A stretch of DNA of 64,000 nt, from contig OZ038437.1 in assembly GCA_964036275.1 (NCBI GenBank), positions 19,326,859 to 19,390,858 on the forward strand. Direction: 5' to 3'. The notes below the pieces were generated by a model. The model was not told the origin of the DNA. It saw nothing but the letters and a program-made list of their open reading frames with translations, and ran no database searches. Origin of the DNA: Litoditis marina (lineage: Eukaryota; Nematoda; Chromadorea; Rhabditida; Rhabditidae). Shown piece by piece: positions 1-11,339 of this stretch (position 1 is its first letter; every line of letters begins with the position of its first letter). The position numbers were made by a program, and so were the translations under genes.

Positions 1-35
1 CTTTAATGACACACAATCCAAGTGAACCGACTAAC

Positions 36-104
36 CTGTGCATAGTCGCCACTCATCATGGCTGAGAACAGCTTCCACACCTGGCTGTTGAAGTCGCCGT
101 GGAC
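36..104 (-). other. Last USP5-like exon visible in the window
   Basis: After TTTTAG, 23 codons from VHGDFNSQVWKL to MMSGDYAQ, closing at CAG/GTTAGT. It aligns with the DFSTQVAKLGHGLLSGEYS-type region just after the Cys box in USP5. Confidence 0.85.
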
Positions 105-3100
105 CTAAAACAAAGAATGGGAAACTCAAATAGAAGACACGTTATTCCCCGTACTATAGTTGCAAGAGTAACTATATGATCATACTCTGGCAACTATATT
201 ACGGGTAATAAAGTGACAACCAACTATATGACATAATATAGTTATCGATAAAATTTTTTACCCGTAATATAGTTGCTAGAGTAACAGACAGTCTAAGAAC
301 CTAAGATCCTTAGTAAAAACCAGAACCTTCCACTACGACAAGTCAGACCACTTGCGCGTTAAAAATGCGCGCCTCATCCCGAAAACAGCTGATTACATGT
401 ACTTCAGCCCATATCTCTTATATCATGCATCACTTTTTGTGCCAGTATTGACCTAGCAAATAAAGCAATTACAATTATCTATTCCAATACCAAAATAATT
501 TCGGCCTGGTCAAAGCTCGGGGAGCTCGGAAAAAGCTACGAAAGCAAGAGAGCATGCCCATCTGCGTCTCTCTGACCTGCACACTCTCTCGTCGAGGCGG
601 CTCAACAATAGCTGGCAATTGGCCTTGCAAATAAAGTGTTTTATGTATATAAACTAGAGAACTGGTCAAAGAGCGAGGTACCAGTAAAGTTGTTGAAACT
701 AGGGCAGTTCGAAATCCCGATTTCTAAGAACGCCGGGTGATTAAATGCACAATTCAACAATTAACGTGCACCAACCGGTTTCAATCTTGTAACCAGCTTA
801 AAGTAACCAACCTGATTAGGTGGCATCTGGTTGATGGGCGGAGTCAAATGGGCGGAGTCCTCGGCGAACCGACGACGAAAATCGGGAACCAGCAACAGGG
901 ATTGAAGGACCTGCAAAGATGATGTTACAATACATACGTAGACATCATTATGTATGCAGTGTACCGATGCATAGAACGTATATCGTTACAATACATACGG
1001 TATACACGGTACAAAGCAAAGTTTTTTGCTCCGTTGAATAATCTAGCTACTGTTATAATATGGGACAAATCTCAGCCAGCGCGCATACACCAGCAAGGTT
1101 GTCCGAATAGTCAGAAAAATTCGAAAAACGGACTACTTTTCAGCCGAAAACAGGAAAATCGGATGAAAAAAAAACTTTTGATGAAAAAATCTAAGTTTTC
1201 ACGTGTTCACATCTGAAAACGGTTTACTTTTTGTCGCTTAATCAGACCTTACTGGTGTATGCCAGCGCGTATCAGATGATTTCGTAGATTGCCAAGTCTA
1301 TACCAATGTAATGCAAAAACCGAATTCTCACCGAATTCATGTAACAACTTGATCCGATATTGATTAGTCCCGTGTATCCGGGCCCGAAAATACTCTCCAG
1401 ACTGGCTCCGTCCTCCTGGCATTTTGCCCACTCCCATCTGAAAAGGTTATTCAAAATTAACCGGCTGTAAGCAAGAAGTACTCCCATGTGAGACTCGAAC
1501 CGGGCTAAAAAGTTGGACGCTAACCACTAAGCCAACTGATCTTTCAAGACTTTACGATTCGACCTATCTAAGTCCAAGGTGATGTGTATAGTTTTTAAAG
1601 GCCGGGTATGTACCACTCCCCCCCCCCTCCTCGGCATTTCGTTTTGTGAGCATACCCTAAATGCTCAGCGTTTTGAGAACCCCCCCCCCCTGTTTTTGGT
1701 CCGAAGATTCGGGCAACCCCCCCCCCCTCAAATTCAGATTTAGCGATTTTCTAAATTAAGGGCAAAACCCCCTTATGTTTTGGCTGAGGGGGGGGGGGCA
1801 AAACCCCCCTGTTTGAAAAAGTCACAACTCTGGGGCATTTAGGGTATGTTTGTGAGTGAGGAGAGGGGGGGGGGGGGGGGGCGATTCTCCTATTTTCACA
1901 AATCACAAACTGACTTGTGATTCATACAAAATTCTTCAATTCTTCTTTTTCGCCGAGCTCCAACTAAGAACGGGTAATTGTTCTCAAATGTTTCGGTAGG
2001 TCAAGGGGGGGGGGGGGGGATTCTACAATTGTCTCCCAACTGACATACGTAAAATAGTTCCAAACCGAGACGAAAAAAGTGAGCATGAGCAGCCCCAAAG
2101 TGGGCAAAAGCAGCGTGGAAAACCAAAATTATAAGTAATTTTGCCTAGAATCTTCAACATTTACCCCAAAATATGATCATGGCACGAACGGAATCGGGTG
2201 AAAGTGAGCGTCAGCCAATATCATGATGAGGGGGTATTTCATGTGTCCCAACTGACTTCTGATTCATGTCCAACTCCAGTTCCAACGTGCTCTTCTCCGT
2301 CTTCTCCAATTGGGCCGGGTCCAGGCCGAAATGGGCCAGATGCTTTTCGAGGTTGGGATCGATTACCGCATCGTCTTCGGTATAACTGTAACACAACATA
2401 TACCCTATTTAAAGTTAGTAGTATGGTATTAATAAAACTCAATATTATTGCAATACAACAAGCGCCAAATACAACGGTTCAAGTCACTGAGAACACCAAA
2501 ACGCGCCATACAACTAGCACTGCAACTACAATGCAACATGTATAGGTTGGCTCTCAATCGCGCGGTCATCAGTTGAAGCTCGTGAATTATGATGTGCATA
2601 GAGATAAAACGACAACATGTAGCTGGATATCAATAGAACAAGTTGATACACCGCTACTGCCAAATGCAATATATCTGTGAGCAAACATTCAGAAACCACC
2701 CCTAGCACCACTTGGTTCTCCCAAGGAAAAACCTCTTTCTCTCAAGGAAAAACCTCTTTCTCCCAAGGAAAAATCTGGTTAAATAGCCTTATCCCAAGAA
2801 TAGATACCAACCTGAATACGTCTCCACTACCATCCTTGGCGATCGTACCCAATTTGACGACAAGCGGAAATCTGGAAACGGACAACGTTTTAGCTACTTT
2901 TTGGTATTGTAACTTGTTTGATAACCCAGTTATTTGACCGGGAGACCCTGAACTACTTTGCCTGGGCTAGGGGGAACCCATAATTTTTCGAACGACTCTT
3001 GGTTTTTGGGTAATTAGGACCTTTAACGTTTCTTCTTTTTCTGAGGATGGGATGTTCAACTGGTGAAACCCTCGAACCGACACTATCTCATCTAACATCT

Positions 3101-6100
3101 ATCATCTATGGTTTGTACCCTCATTTTTCTCCAGTTAACCAATTGGAGTGCATTTCTAATCTCCGATGTGGAAAGTCACGAGTTCAGTGGCAAATAAACT
3201 ATAATAATATATTATCAAAGTCAAAAACAAGGATCAGACCATAGATCAAATCCATAGAACCTCAAAATCGGTTCTTCAAATGTTTAGGCACAAGGCTTGC
3301 GATATCAGCAAACTTGGTAAGGTCAAACATACTTCAAAAACAGTCAAATTGTCCGCAAAAAGGGCCAGTTTATATTCCATTTTCCCGGAATTTTCCAAGA
3401 AAAGACCATACTGAGCTACGTACCCGGTGGCATCGAAGTACATCTTCATGTGATTGTTTCCGAGGCTCTTCTCCCCCTCCGCCACATATTGTGATCTACC
3501 GCATCGAATGGCCCCGTCGGTCAGGTTCAACCACAGGTTCTCCGCGAGATCACAACCCTCCTCCTCACACTTCCAGCCGCATAGGGGCACCTAAGAATAT
3601 GAATTGACTGGTTTTGTAGTTTGGTCCTCAAGGTCAACTGTAGTTTGTTTTTGAACCCTGCAAGCAGAGAAAGGTAGAGACAAACTTGTAGACTTGTAGA
3701 TTAGTTTTGAAGCCTGAAGTACATTAATGTGGAAAAGGTCATCGAATAGTTCGGTCTTGTAGTTCGGTTTGAATGTAGTTTGTTGATTGTAGTTTGGTTT
3801 CAAACCACAATTTTCAAATTCCATCTAAACCATAACCAGCTCAAACTTAAAATACAGTAGATTGGATCGAAAAAAGTAACTGACTGAATCCCTAGAACTA
3901 TTTGGATTCAAACACTATTGAGGTCACACGTAAACAACCCCCTCATTTAGATGTTAACTGATGCTCACTTTCACTCTACTACGATCGACGTATATCCATT
4001 TTTCGGGATAATTTTGGTTTCGTACTGTTGATAAGGCATTATTCAAGACAATACAGCGATTATGTCGTACTTTTCGTTTACACGTGCTCACTTTCCGGTG
4101 TCGCTTATGCTCACATTTCTCAGCCCGGTAGGAAACTATTCCACGTATGATTGAAGTCCGACTAGTCTTCAAAGGAAAAAACGCCTTAGGTAATCCATTT
4201 TTGAGCGAAAATAGGTATCACAAATAGAACATAGTCCCCTCGCCCAGACATGAACCTCGCATTGGCAATAGTATGACTTTAGGAGAGAAGTTTCTATCTG
4301 AACAACCATGAATTCGAAATACCCAGTGATCGGACATCACGCAACATACGTGAGACGACTTTGTTGTACACAGAAACTTGTTGAAAATCAGGTGTTTCAT
4401 CTGGATGACTAGACTTAGAAACTAGTTGGGAAATGATGTTTTCAACAACGAAATTTGGGAATTAATGAAATTGGGTAGTTCAAAATCCCAATTTCGAAGA
4501 AAACGGGTGTCTTCATGTACAGTCCAACAAAATCGCCCTACGTTTGTCACGCAACATATCTTCATTATATTTTACTTCTACCAATACATTCTATAATTTA
4601 TTTTTATACTCACTTTACTATGTCTTCTCAATATAGCTGTAGAATATGAAAAGATGGAAAAGCTTTAAAAACAAAGCTCGCCTTTTTGCCATTATCCAAC
4701 TGCTCTAGATCGGCGTGCTTCGTGACTTGTTTCAGCTGAAACCAAAAAAATCAATAATTGGAAAAGAGACCATCTTGAAAAAACTTCACAATAGACAATA
4801 CTTGAATCCCATCGCGTCGCAGTTAACAATTCAGCCTAATAATATCTATGACAGATTAAACTACAAACTACAACCCAAGATTGCTCAAACACGTACGCTA
4901 GAGGTGAAAAAAAACATGCTTGTCGATCTTTTACAATGAAATCAGTGGTTGAGTGACTACTCTACTATTCGTTGAAAAATTGCATATTTGAGGCAGAACG
5001 ACTTCTCATAGAAAAGTTTGAAGAATAAATGAATCGACTTCTCAAAGAAACGTTTGATAAAATCAATAAACCGGCTGCTCACAGAACCGTCAACAGTTTG
5101 AAAAATCAATAAATCAATACCCGACATACCTCTCCGTCCCAGGCATTACTGGCATTCTGGAGCATTTCCAGGCGCTCGGCACTCACAGAGGAAATGACGT
5201 GTTGACAGACTCTGAAAGAGACACCAAACTACATATAGAGCGATGGATCAAGAGTGTTGGTAAACAACGACACTTTTACTCTGAACCTTGTAATTTCTCT
5301 AAATCTCTTCCTCACTCTCTCTCTTTCTCTTCGCATTCCCTCCTCTCTCTCTTTCTCTTTTTATTTCTCTCCAACCCCCTGTTTTTATTCCTCTCTTTCT
5401 CAACCTCCCCTCTCTCTTTCTAACTTTCTATATCTCTCTCACCTGAACAAATCATCGCCCAATTCAGGTACCACCTTGGCCCTTCGATGGAGTTCTGGAT
5501 ACATCACTACATGGTAATCGTCGTGCAGCTCGAACCTGGAATTATGCAAATTTATAAACATATCATCTTTATAATAATGCCTCCAAGTTAACACTCAAGT
5601 AACATTGTCAAAATCGTCCACAAAAACACCATCAAAAACGGTTTCTTTGCGCCAAACATGTTAGATGATAACATTTGACATGTTCGAGTTTTGTTTTGAG
5701 CACTGGTGTGTGTCATTACAACAAATTCCTTCTTCACGGCTGTTTCTTCTACTCCGACGAATTCTTCATTCAACCCGATATGTTGTTACCCTAGCGGTTA
5801 ACCATTAACCGGTGTACAATGTTAACCCTTTTGCGAACTGTATGGTAACCTCAAATTTTCCGCAAAACACATTGAAAAAAAGGTTTACAGAGGGATTAAC
5901 AAAAGGGTCAACCTGATAGAGTTGCATACCCGGACCCTTGTGGAATTGCCCCGTTACTCCCTATTTCAAAGTAGCAGTCGCTGAGCGATTCATACAAAAA
6001 CTACAATGATCAATAACCCCCCACAACAGACAGAACTGTGTTTTTTATGGGTGACCAAACTACAAAACCGGGTGACCTATTATGTTTTCACCAGTATAGT

Positions 6101-7246
6101 GCGACTGTTGTTGAAACTGAGTTAGTTCTACGGCTTGAGCTTGATTTAAGGGGTGCTTCAATCAATCATCAACAAATTCGCCATATATTTGCTTTACCAG
6201 CATAAACTTCATGAAATGATGTCCGAAACGTACTTTTTAGTGTCGAATCCGCTGTCAACTCCGATTGCAAGTCGTGTCACTTTGTCCTTCGGTTCTCCAG
6301 TTTCGTCAGTCTCCATTTCAATCGAGATCTATCGAATACACAACGATCAAACAAACTATATAGTCTAAGCAAAATTTCGATTAAATACAGTCACACCATT
6401 TGTATTCAGAAAAATTAAACTATATTCGCTATTGGTACGATGAATGGACCATACACTGCCAAAAGAGAACAAGATCATATGCCTTTGCAACAAGTGCATA
6501 CCAAGATAATGATAGTTATCAGTAAATTCGCCTATTTTAAAGCAAAAGTAGAAGTTTTCTGGTATTTGAATCGAAATACTATACTCACCTTTTTACTCTC
6601 AATCTGGAGAAACAGTTTGTTGCCGGAGGATTCCGCGTATTGGGTCACGTGACGACGACAGAAACATCCGAACGATTGAAGACAGACGAATAGACCTTCT
6701 GGAAGATAAACCGATCGATAATCATGTAAGATTGACTTTTTGGGTCTCGGAAACAATGACATGAAGATGTACTACGATGCCACCGGGTACGTGGTTTACT
6801 ATGGCATTTTCTTGGAAAAAAAACGAAGAAACGCATTCAAACTGGCCGTTTTTTCGGAAGAATTTGAAAGTTTTTGAAGTAAGTTAATCAGGTTGTTACA
6901 ATTACACACAAGTAGAAGCCTAGATGAGTGTCTTACACTTACAGTGCATCTCACAATATCTACGAAACACCGAATTTCTTCGCGCTTTCATCCATTATAT
7001 TATATGTTTGTACACACAATAATCCGTTTTTCGATAACAGAATCAAAGAAAACAACTTTTGCCGGTGTAGGCGGAAAATGCCATTTTTCTGAGTTCAAAC
7101 TAACCAGGGAAAAAGGGCGTATGAAAACAGTAGACGCATTCGTCCTTGTAGATCTTCGTTTGTTCCGTCGGCATAGAAAATGACGTCATTTCTACTGAAT
7201 TCGCGAGATCAGACGCCTCACGGGACTCCACAGCTACTGAAGCCAT
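36..7246 (-). CDS. USP5: USP5/USP13-type ubiquitin C-terminal hydrolase (isopeptidase T), 3' end outside the window
   Basis: Removes ubiquitin from the free C-terminal end of unanchored polyubiquitin chains; USP5/13 family cysteine protease of cytosol and nucleus. Twelve exons join in frame: 7246-7105, 6698-6589, 6328-6234, 5535-5443, 5211-5130, 4735-4682, 3590-3424, 2871-2812, 2385-2257, 1437-1332, 910-812 and 104-36, giving 402 residues; the remaining catalytic domain lies off the left edge. Family landmarks appear in order: KDECVYCF near the N-terminus, GLFVCLQSFG, TRLAIGVDSGFD, AWDGE, the ZnF-UBP (WKC...ENLWLNLTDG...CGR...GNNH, about residues 193-250), LELDMNQK, and the Cys box FGPGYTGLINIGSSCYMNS, with catalytic Cys near residue 342 (human Cys335). 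The oxyanion Asn five residues before Cys is kept; the usual GNSC or GNTC is GSSC. The ZnF loops are longer than in vertebrates (C-x4-C; four extra residues before GNNH). Intron 6 seems to use a GC donor (AAG/GCGAGC). The ATG lies 9 nt after a TTTCCAG acceptor. USP5 versus USP13 cannot be separated. Confidence 0.93.
1086..1259 (-). mobile_element. TA-flanked MITE (Tc1/mariner-like ends), copy
   Basis: Left end TACACCAGCAAGGTTGTCCG, right end TCAGACCTTACTGGTGTA. It carries the same interior as 46474 in reverse: GGACTACTTTTCAGCCGAAA and TCTAAGTTTTCACGTGTTCA. In a USP5-like intron. Fragments of the family without clear ends occur near 14530-14640, 17580-17735, 18000-18075, 19490-19590, 23040-23168 and 45770-45880. 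Confidence 0.8.
1493..1546 (-). repeat. tRNA-like fragment in a USP5-like intron
   Basis: On the minus strand GGCTTAGTGGTTAGCGTCC and CCCGGTTCGAGTCTCAC are A- and B-box-like. No matching acceptor stem; likely part of a SINE. Confidence 0.55.
1651..1848 (+). mobile_element. C-rich MITE with CATACCCTAAATGC inverted ends, copy 1
   Basis: Left end CATACCCTAAATGC and right end GCATTTAGGGTATG are exact 14-bp inverted repeats. The interior is made of C runs (AACCCCCCCCCC), GTCCGAAGATTCGGGC and TTTAGCGATTTTCTAAAT. In a USP5-like intron. A 3' fragment-like piece is also seen at 49226-49262. Confidence 0.85.
3926..4150 (+). repeat. Dispersed repeat (CGATCGACG-containing), copy
   Basis: Shares an ordered set of strings (CCCCCTCATTTAGATGTTAA, GATGCTCACTTTC, CGATCGACGTATA, CCGGTGTCGCTTATGCTCA, closing CACGTATGA) with 13022-13232 and partly 17455-17625. 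Lies in the USP5-like intron after exon 6. No coding capacity. Confidence 0.6.
4310..4560 (+). repeat. Dispersed palindromic repeat, shared with 48195-48480
   Basis: GAAAATCAGGTGTTTCATCTGG, then a mirrored half with TTCAAAATCCCAATTTCGAAG and AACAAAATCGCCCTACG. The hexokinase-intron copy shows GAAAATCAGGTGTTTTATCTG and AACAAAGTCGCCCCACG. Confidence 0.6.
5785..5945 (+). repeat. TTAACC/GGTTAA palindromic dispersed repeat, diverged copy
   Basis: Contains ACCCTAGCGGTTAACCATTA on the left and GGGATTAACAAAAGGGTCAA on the right, in USP5-like intron 3 (between the exons at 6234 and 5535). Confidence 0.6.
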
Positions 7247-7924
7247 TATGCAGGCTGGAAACATGAAGTTGAAACTAGTTTATATCAATATAGAAACTAA
7301 TATTAATACATCGACATACACAACAAGTACACATTGATAAATTGTTGTTTCGCGATGTAGAAATGCATGATTTTCTACCAGAATATGGCTCTTTCCGAAA
7401 AATTCCGATATTGGCGTGAAGCTAGTCGGTTTTTTTTAGCTATTTGGAGAAGTTTAGGGAAGTATGACAACGACAAAATAGGAAGTATGCATGTCCAGAC
7501 ACCACAGAATAAATCGATTTTTAACCATTTCTACGTCTGTGTTTTCCAAAACACAAAAACTTTACAGGAAAAGCAAGAACAGGGGCCGAGAATCGATGAT
7601 GATACGAAAAAAATCAATCAATGAATATAAAACCCCGTTTAGTACTCATAATAGCACACAGCTCCAGGTATTGGTCTCCAGAGCGGACCTCTTACTATTC
7701 TAATTATTGAAATACATAAACTCAGCAATAGAAATCACGAAAACCGTTGAAAACAAACAAAATTGGCGAACGTAAACAATGACTTTGATCGATTCAAATC
7801 TTGGGTGGCGTGGCTGTAAGAGTGCAGTACGCAGTATGAACGAACGTTTCACGTCAGACGTCCTCAATAAAAAGGTTTGGGTTTTTTTGCTAAATCATTC
7901 CGGGATCCTGAGAGACAACTCAGG

Positions 7925-8035
7925 CGACTGCATGTATGTCCCAGGTACAAGAACAGGACGTCCCATGTCCCGGTACTGTCCCGGGACGGTACCAAAAATT
8001 ACGGTAGAAATGAAGCAGATTTGCAAATAAAAGTC
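7925..8035 (+). repeat. Inverted-repeat partner 1 (GGTACTGTCCCGGGAC core)
   Basis: Contains TGTATGTCCCAGGTAC, GACGTCCCATGTCCC, GGTACTGTCCCGGGACGGTA and AAATTACGGTAGAAATG. The same string occurs reverse-complemented at about 10993-11095. Confidence 0.75.
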
Positions 8036-9006
8036 AGAATCGAGGAGAATTATTGTCATCATTTATATATGAATACTTTATTCCAGTGGAAAAGTGAGAG
8101 ATAACAAAAAAAGAAAACAGCAAAATATGAAGTCACAACAAGAAGAAAACACGGTAATTGACCAAGACGCGGTCGGTTGGTTCAGGCTCGGTCGGCACAT
8201 GTCCAACTGGCGGTCGGTGATAAGAGTGTTGGTCGGCATATGTCTTGGTCAATTACCGAAAACACAAAATTGGAGAAACAGAACAGAATCGAAACTATAT
8301 CTTCACATTAAACATAAACAAAACAATATATTATATTATGGACTAGGTGCTATCGTGTACGCCTTGCGCGCCCAACACATCTAGTTCCTATCTGTGCTGG
8401 TCCCTCAACTGAACAGCTGACGCAACTACGCCACTCCAACAATTGGTCCCTTAACCCAAACAATACATTAACCTGTCAACAAAAAGATGATGATTGATTG
8501 CTCATCAGTCGTAGCTGACAGCCTCCAACATCAAACGGAAGCCGACATTATTCCTACCAACCGATACATCATATACGGTCACACCTGTCAACCTCCTAAG
8601 ACGCCGACGTCAACTATGACAAGAACATGACAACCTGTCATTCCACGTGAAGCCACCTGTCCGAGATCAAAGGTTCCGACGACACCACCTGACAGAAGAA
8701 GGTGTATATAAGCAGCCCTCCGGCCAGAGAAATCAGTCCAGTCCACAGCTCCGATGTGATCGCCTCTCCTCCGCGGCCGAGCACGCTCCGTGCACCTATT
8801 CACCTATCTCCCCCTCAATGCAAGGATTACGGTATCCGTTATAACCCCTATAACTAACTAAGCATAGTCATTCTCATATTCGTATATTGATGTGTTGCCT
8901 TACATTATACTCTATATAAACATATATAATCCACACCCTGTTCGTGTTATAAGCTACAGTATCAAAGCAGGAATGACCAGAGTCCTGATAGTGCCATCAT
9001 ATAATA

Positions 9007-9198
9007 TTAAAGGAGGACAGAATGGAAAGCTAGTTTAGGTACCCCGGGGTACCTGAACCTAAGGTTGCGCGCACTAAAACTGACCAAAACATGTGAACCG
9101 TATGCAAATACGGTTTGTTAGTTTGAATAAATAAAGGTATCAATCAGTTTCTCTTGAGCAGATCTTTCATATTAACTTTCCTTTCTGCCCCCCTTTAA
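9007..9198 (+). mobile_element. TTAA-flanked 192-bp MITE (piggyBac-like), copy 1
   Basis: Flanked by TTAA on both sides with imperfect inverted ends TTAAAGGAGGACAGAA and TTCTGCCCCCCTTTAA, and containing the 16-bp palindrome GGTACCCCGGGGTACC at 9038-9053. The copy at 59782 has the same length in opposite orientation. A TTAA duplication is the hallmark of piggyBac-type transposition; no transposase is encoded. Confidence 0.82.
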
Positions 9199-9582
9199 CA
9201 CTGGTTCGGCGCCCATCTCTCCACCAGGCCTGGAAATAGACATACGCTCATAATCGGAACATACAGGGAACCAGAGGAGTTCAACTCAAGATTTGGTGGA
9301 AAGGGGGGGGGGGGAGGGGCGATGACACGCAAACTCGTTCGGATATCCAAATAGTTTTGATATTGCGTTTTGCAGTTGATTGATTTGGGGTGAGTTTGGC
9401 GTGAAAAATGTCTCATTACGAGTATGAAGACAAAAAAGCGCAAAGATTTTACTTACATCATAAGTCCAAAAAATATTGAATTAAATTCGGTAACTAAAGA
9501 TTTCGATGCGGTGCTGCCAGAATCCCCGGAAATATCCTGAAAAGTAGTATAACCGTTTCATATCTGGGAAGATCCATTGGGA

Positions 9583-10917
9583 TCAGTCCAGTTTAAGAGA
9601 CGGTACAATTGTAGACAAGTCCACTTTTTCCAGACGAGCGTGGAAAGCAGATAGAGTTCCTGCTTCCACTACATGACTTGGAAGTAAATTCCAAATAGCT
9701 GGCATTCTATTCGCAAACGAACCAAAAACTTGCCTTTTACTAGCAAAATTTCGCGAGATTTGAAATGAATGAGGCCTTTTTGACCTGCTTATCGTAAATA
9801 GCAGTAGTGAAGGATTTTTTTCAAAACCATGAATGATTCGATAACAAAGGGAGAGATCAAATACCAAACGTCTATACGCAAGTGATTTAAGTTGAAAACT
9901 TACCAAACGACCCGCATAAGATAAAGTGAGAGGATTGCTAACACATTTTCTGAACGCAATACGAGTGAAACGTCGTTGCACGTTTTCAACACTGGTTGTA
10001 TCCATCACAGTGTTGGGGGACCACACAGGAGACGCATATTCGAGAATTGGACGAACATACGTTATAAAAGCTTTTCTGTAGCTGGAAATTTTACGCAGCT
10101 GAAAAGCTCTCAAAATACAATTTGCAACCCTGTTTGCCTTCTTTACAATTTCAGAAATATGAGATCTGAAAGAGAGATCGCTGCACACCGTAACACCGAT
10201 ATCACGAACCGAATTGTTGTTTGGAATAACTACTTTATTCAATGTGTATTGACTAGGATGTGAACTACTATTGACTGACAAATGCTGAGATTTAGACTTG
10301 TTAATATTCATAAGCCATTTAGTAGCCCAAATCGAGATACATTCGAGATCACTTTCAAGTATATTGCTGTCAAAATCACAATTTAGTTCTCTGAAGATTT
10401 TGAGATCGTCAGCGAAAAGAAAACAAGGACTAGCTAGACGCCAAGAAATATCATTAACATAAATAAGAAACAGCAATGGGCCAATGACCGAACCCTGTGG
10501 TACACCCGACGTACATGGCTTTGGTAATGACAAACAATCATTCACCCGTACTTTGAATGACCTGTTTGACAGATAACTGGCAATCCATTTGCACAAAACA
10601 TCACTTACACCATATTTTTGCAATTTGTACAAAAGGAGCTGATGGGAAACAGAATCAAAACCTTTTTGGAAGTCAACATAGATACCATCTACTGGTTTGT
10701 TATTTTGCAGTGAATTTTGCCAGGACGATATACAGGACATGAGATTGCTCAGAGTGGAGCGAACCGGTAGAAAACCAAATTGATTCTGGTCAAGCAAGGA
10801 GTTTGACGTGAAAAAATTAAGAAGTCGTTTACTCAGAAAATTTCACATATTTTGCAAAACGAGGAGGTTAAACTAATCGGTCTATAGTTTTTCGGATCAA
10901 TACGCGGGGGTTTTTCG
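9583..10917 (-). pseudogene. Decayed non-LTR retrotransposon (LINE) reverse transcriptase, jockey/CR1-like
   Basis: The longest open frame in the window (404 codons, 10797-9583) encodes a non-LTR reverse transcriptase core: QFGFLPVRST, VDFQKGFDSVSHQLLLYKL, SGVPQGSVIGPLLFLIYVND, the catalytic FADD (LFADDLKIF), then a thumb and C-terminal part ending LPSHVVEAGTLSAFHARLE. Upstream, NYRPISLTSSFCKI is readable at about 10905-10850 but in another frame, so a 1-nt shift near 10845 plus a stop separates it from the main frame. There is no ATG at the front of the open frame and no endonuclease domain or ORF1 was found, so this is a 5'-truncated, non-autonomous relic. Placement in the jockey/CR1 group is inferred from motif style; a tree of the RT domain would settle it. 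No poly(A) or simple-repeat tail was identified at the 9583 side. Confidence 0.9.
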
Positions 10918-10991
10918 ACCCTCGCACTACACACTTCCATCAGTTTGGAAACAAATCAACAAGAAAACAAACCATGGTTTATTATGAGGGA
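10915..10991 (+). repeat. 77-bp direct repeat, left copy
   Basis: Begins TCGACCCTCGCACTACACAC and ends GGTTTATTATGAGGGA; identical to 11340-11416. On the minus strand it can be read as continuing the LINE frame (KLMEVCSARVEK) upstream of the RT domain. Confidence 0.85.
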
Positions 10992-10992
10992 T

Positions 10993-11095
10993 TTATGCAA
11001 ATCTGCTCCATTTCTACCGTAATTTTTGGTACCGTCCCGGGACAGTACCGGGACATGGGACGTCTCGTTCATGTACCTGGGACATGCGACTGCTG
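10993..11095 (-). repeat. Inverted-repeat partner 2 (GTCCCGGGACAGTACC core)
   Basis: Reverse complement of 7925-8035 with few differences (GGTACCGTCCCGGGACAGTA, CATGTACCTGGGACATGCGA). It lies inside the 348-bp segment bounded by 77-bp direct repeats. Confidence 0.75.
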
Positions 11096-11339
11096 AGTCA
11101 TAGCAAACGGTTATTAATCAGGCAAACTACACGACCATTTATGTAGTTAACTACGAAGAAACAGCATAAATACATTGATAATCGTCAATCTTCGTGACTT
11201 TTCTTGGGTAAACTGTCGAACATGGCAAAACCTTAGATTGAAAACTCCGAGAAACCTTCCACAAACACAACTTGTTCATTTACCATATAATGAACATATT
11301 ATGCTCCCTTTGATTTTGAACTCCTTCCAAAAAGCTAGA

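Noticed and set aside
5588..5773. 61-codon minus-strand frame as an extra USP5-like exon.
   Set aside because: The exons at 6328-6234 and 5535-5443 already join in phase (AA plus G gives Lys) and match the family without an insert.
8390..9201. Possible LTR of a Gypsy-type retrotransposon (TATATAA at 8704 and a primer-site-like TGGTTCGGCGCCC after 9201).
   Set aside because: The supposed LTR end at 9198 is the right end of a TTAA-flanked 192-bp MITE whose second copy (59782-59973) has no such primer site; no second LTR, gag or pol was found.
10993..11095. CRISPR-like or phage attachment-site interpretation of the GTCCCGGGAC palindromes.
   Set aside because: The context is eukaryotic, with two dispersed inverted copies only, no spacer array and no associated genes.
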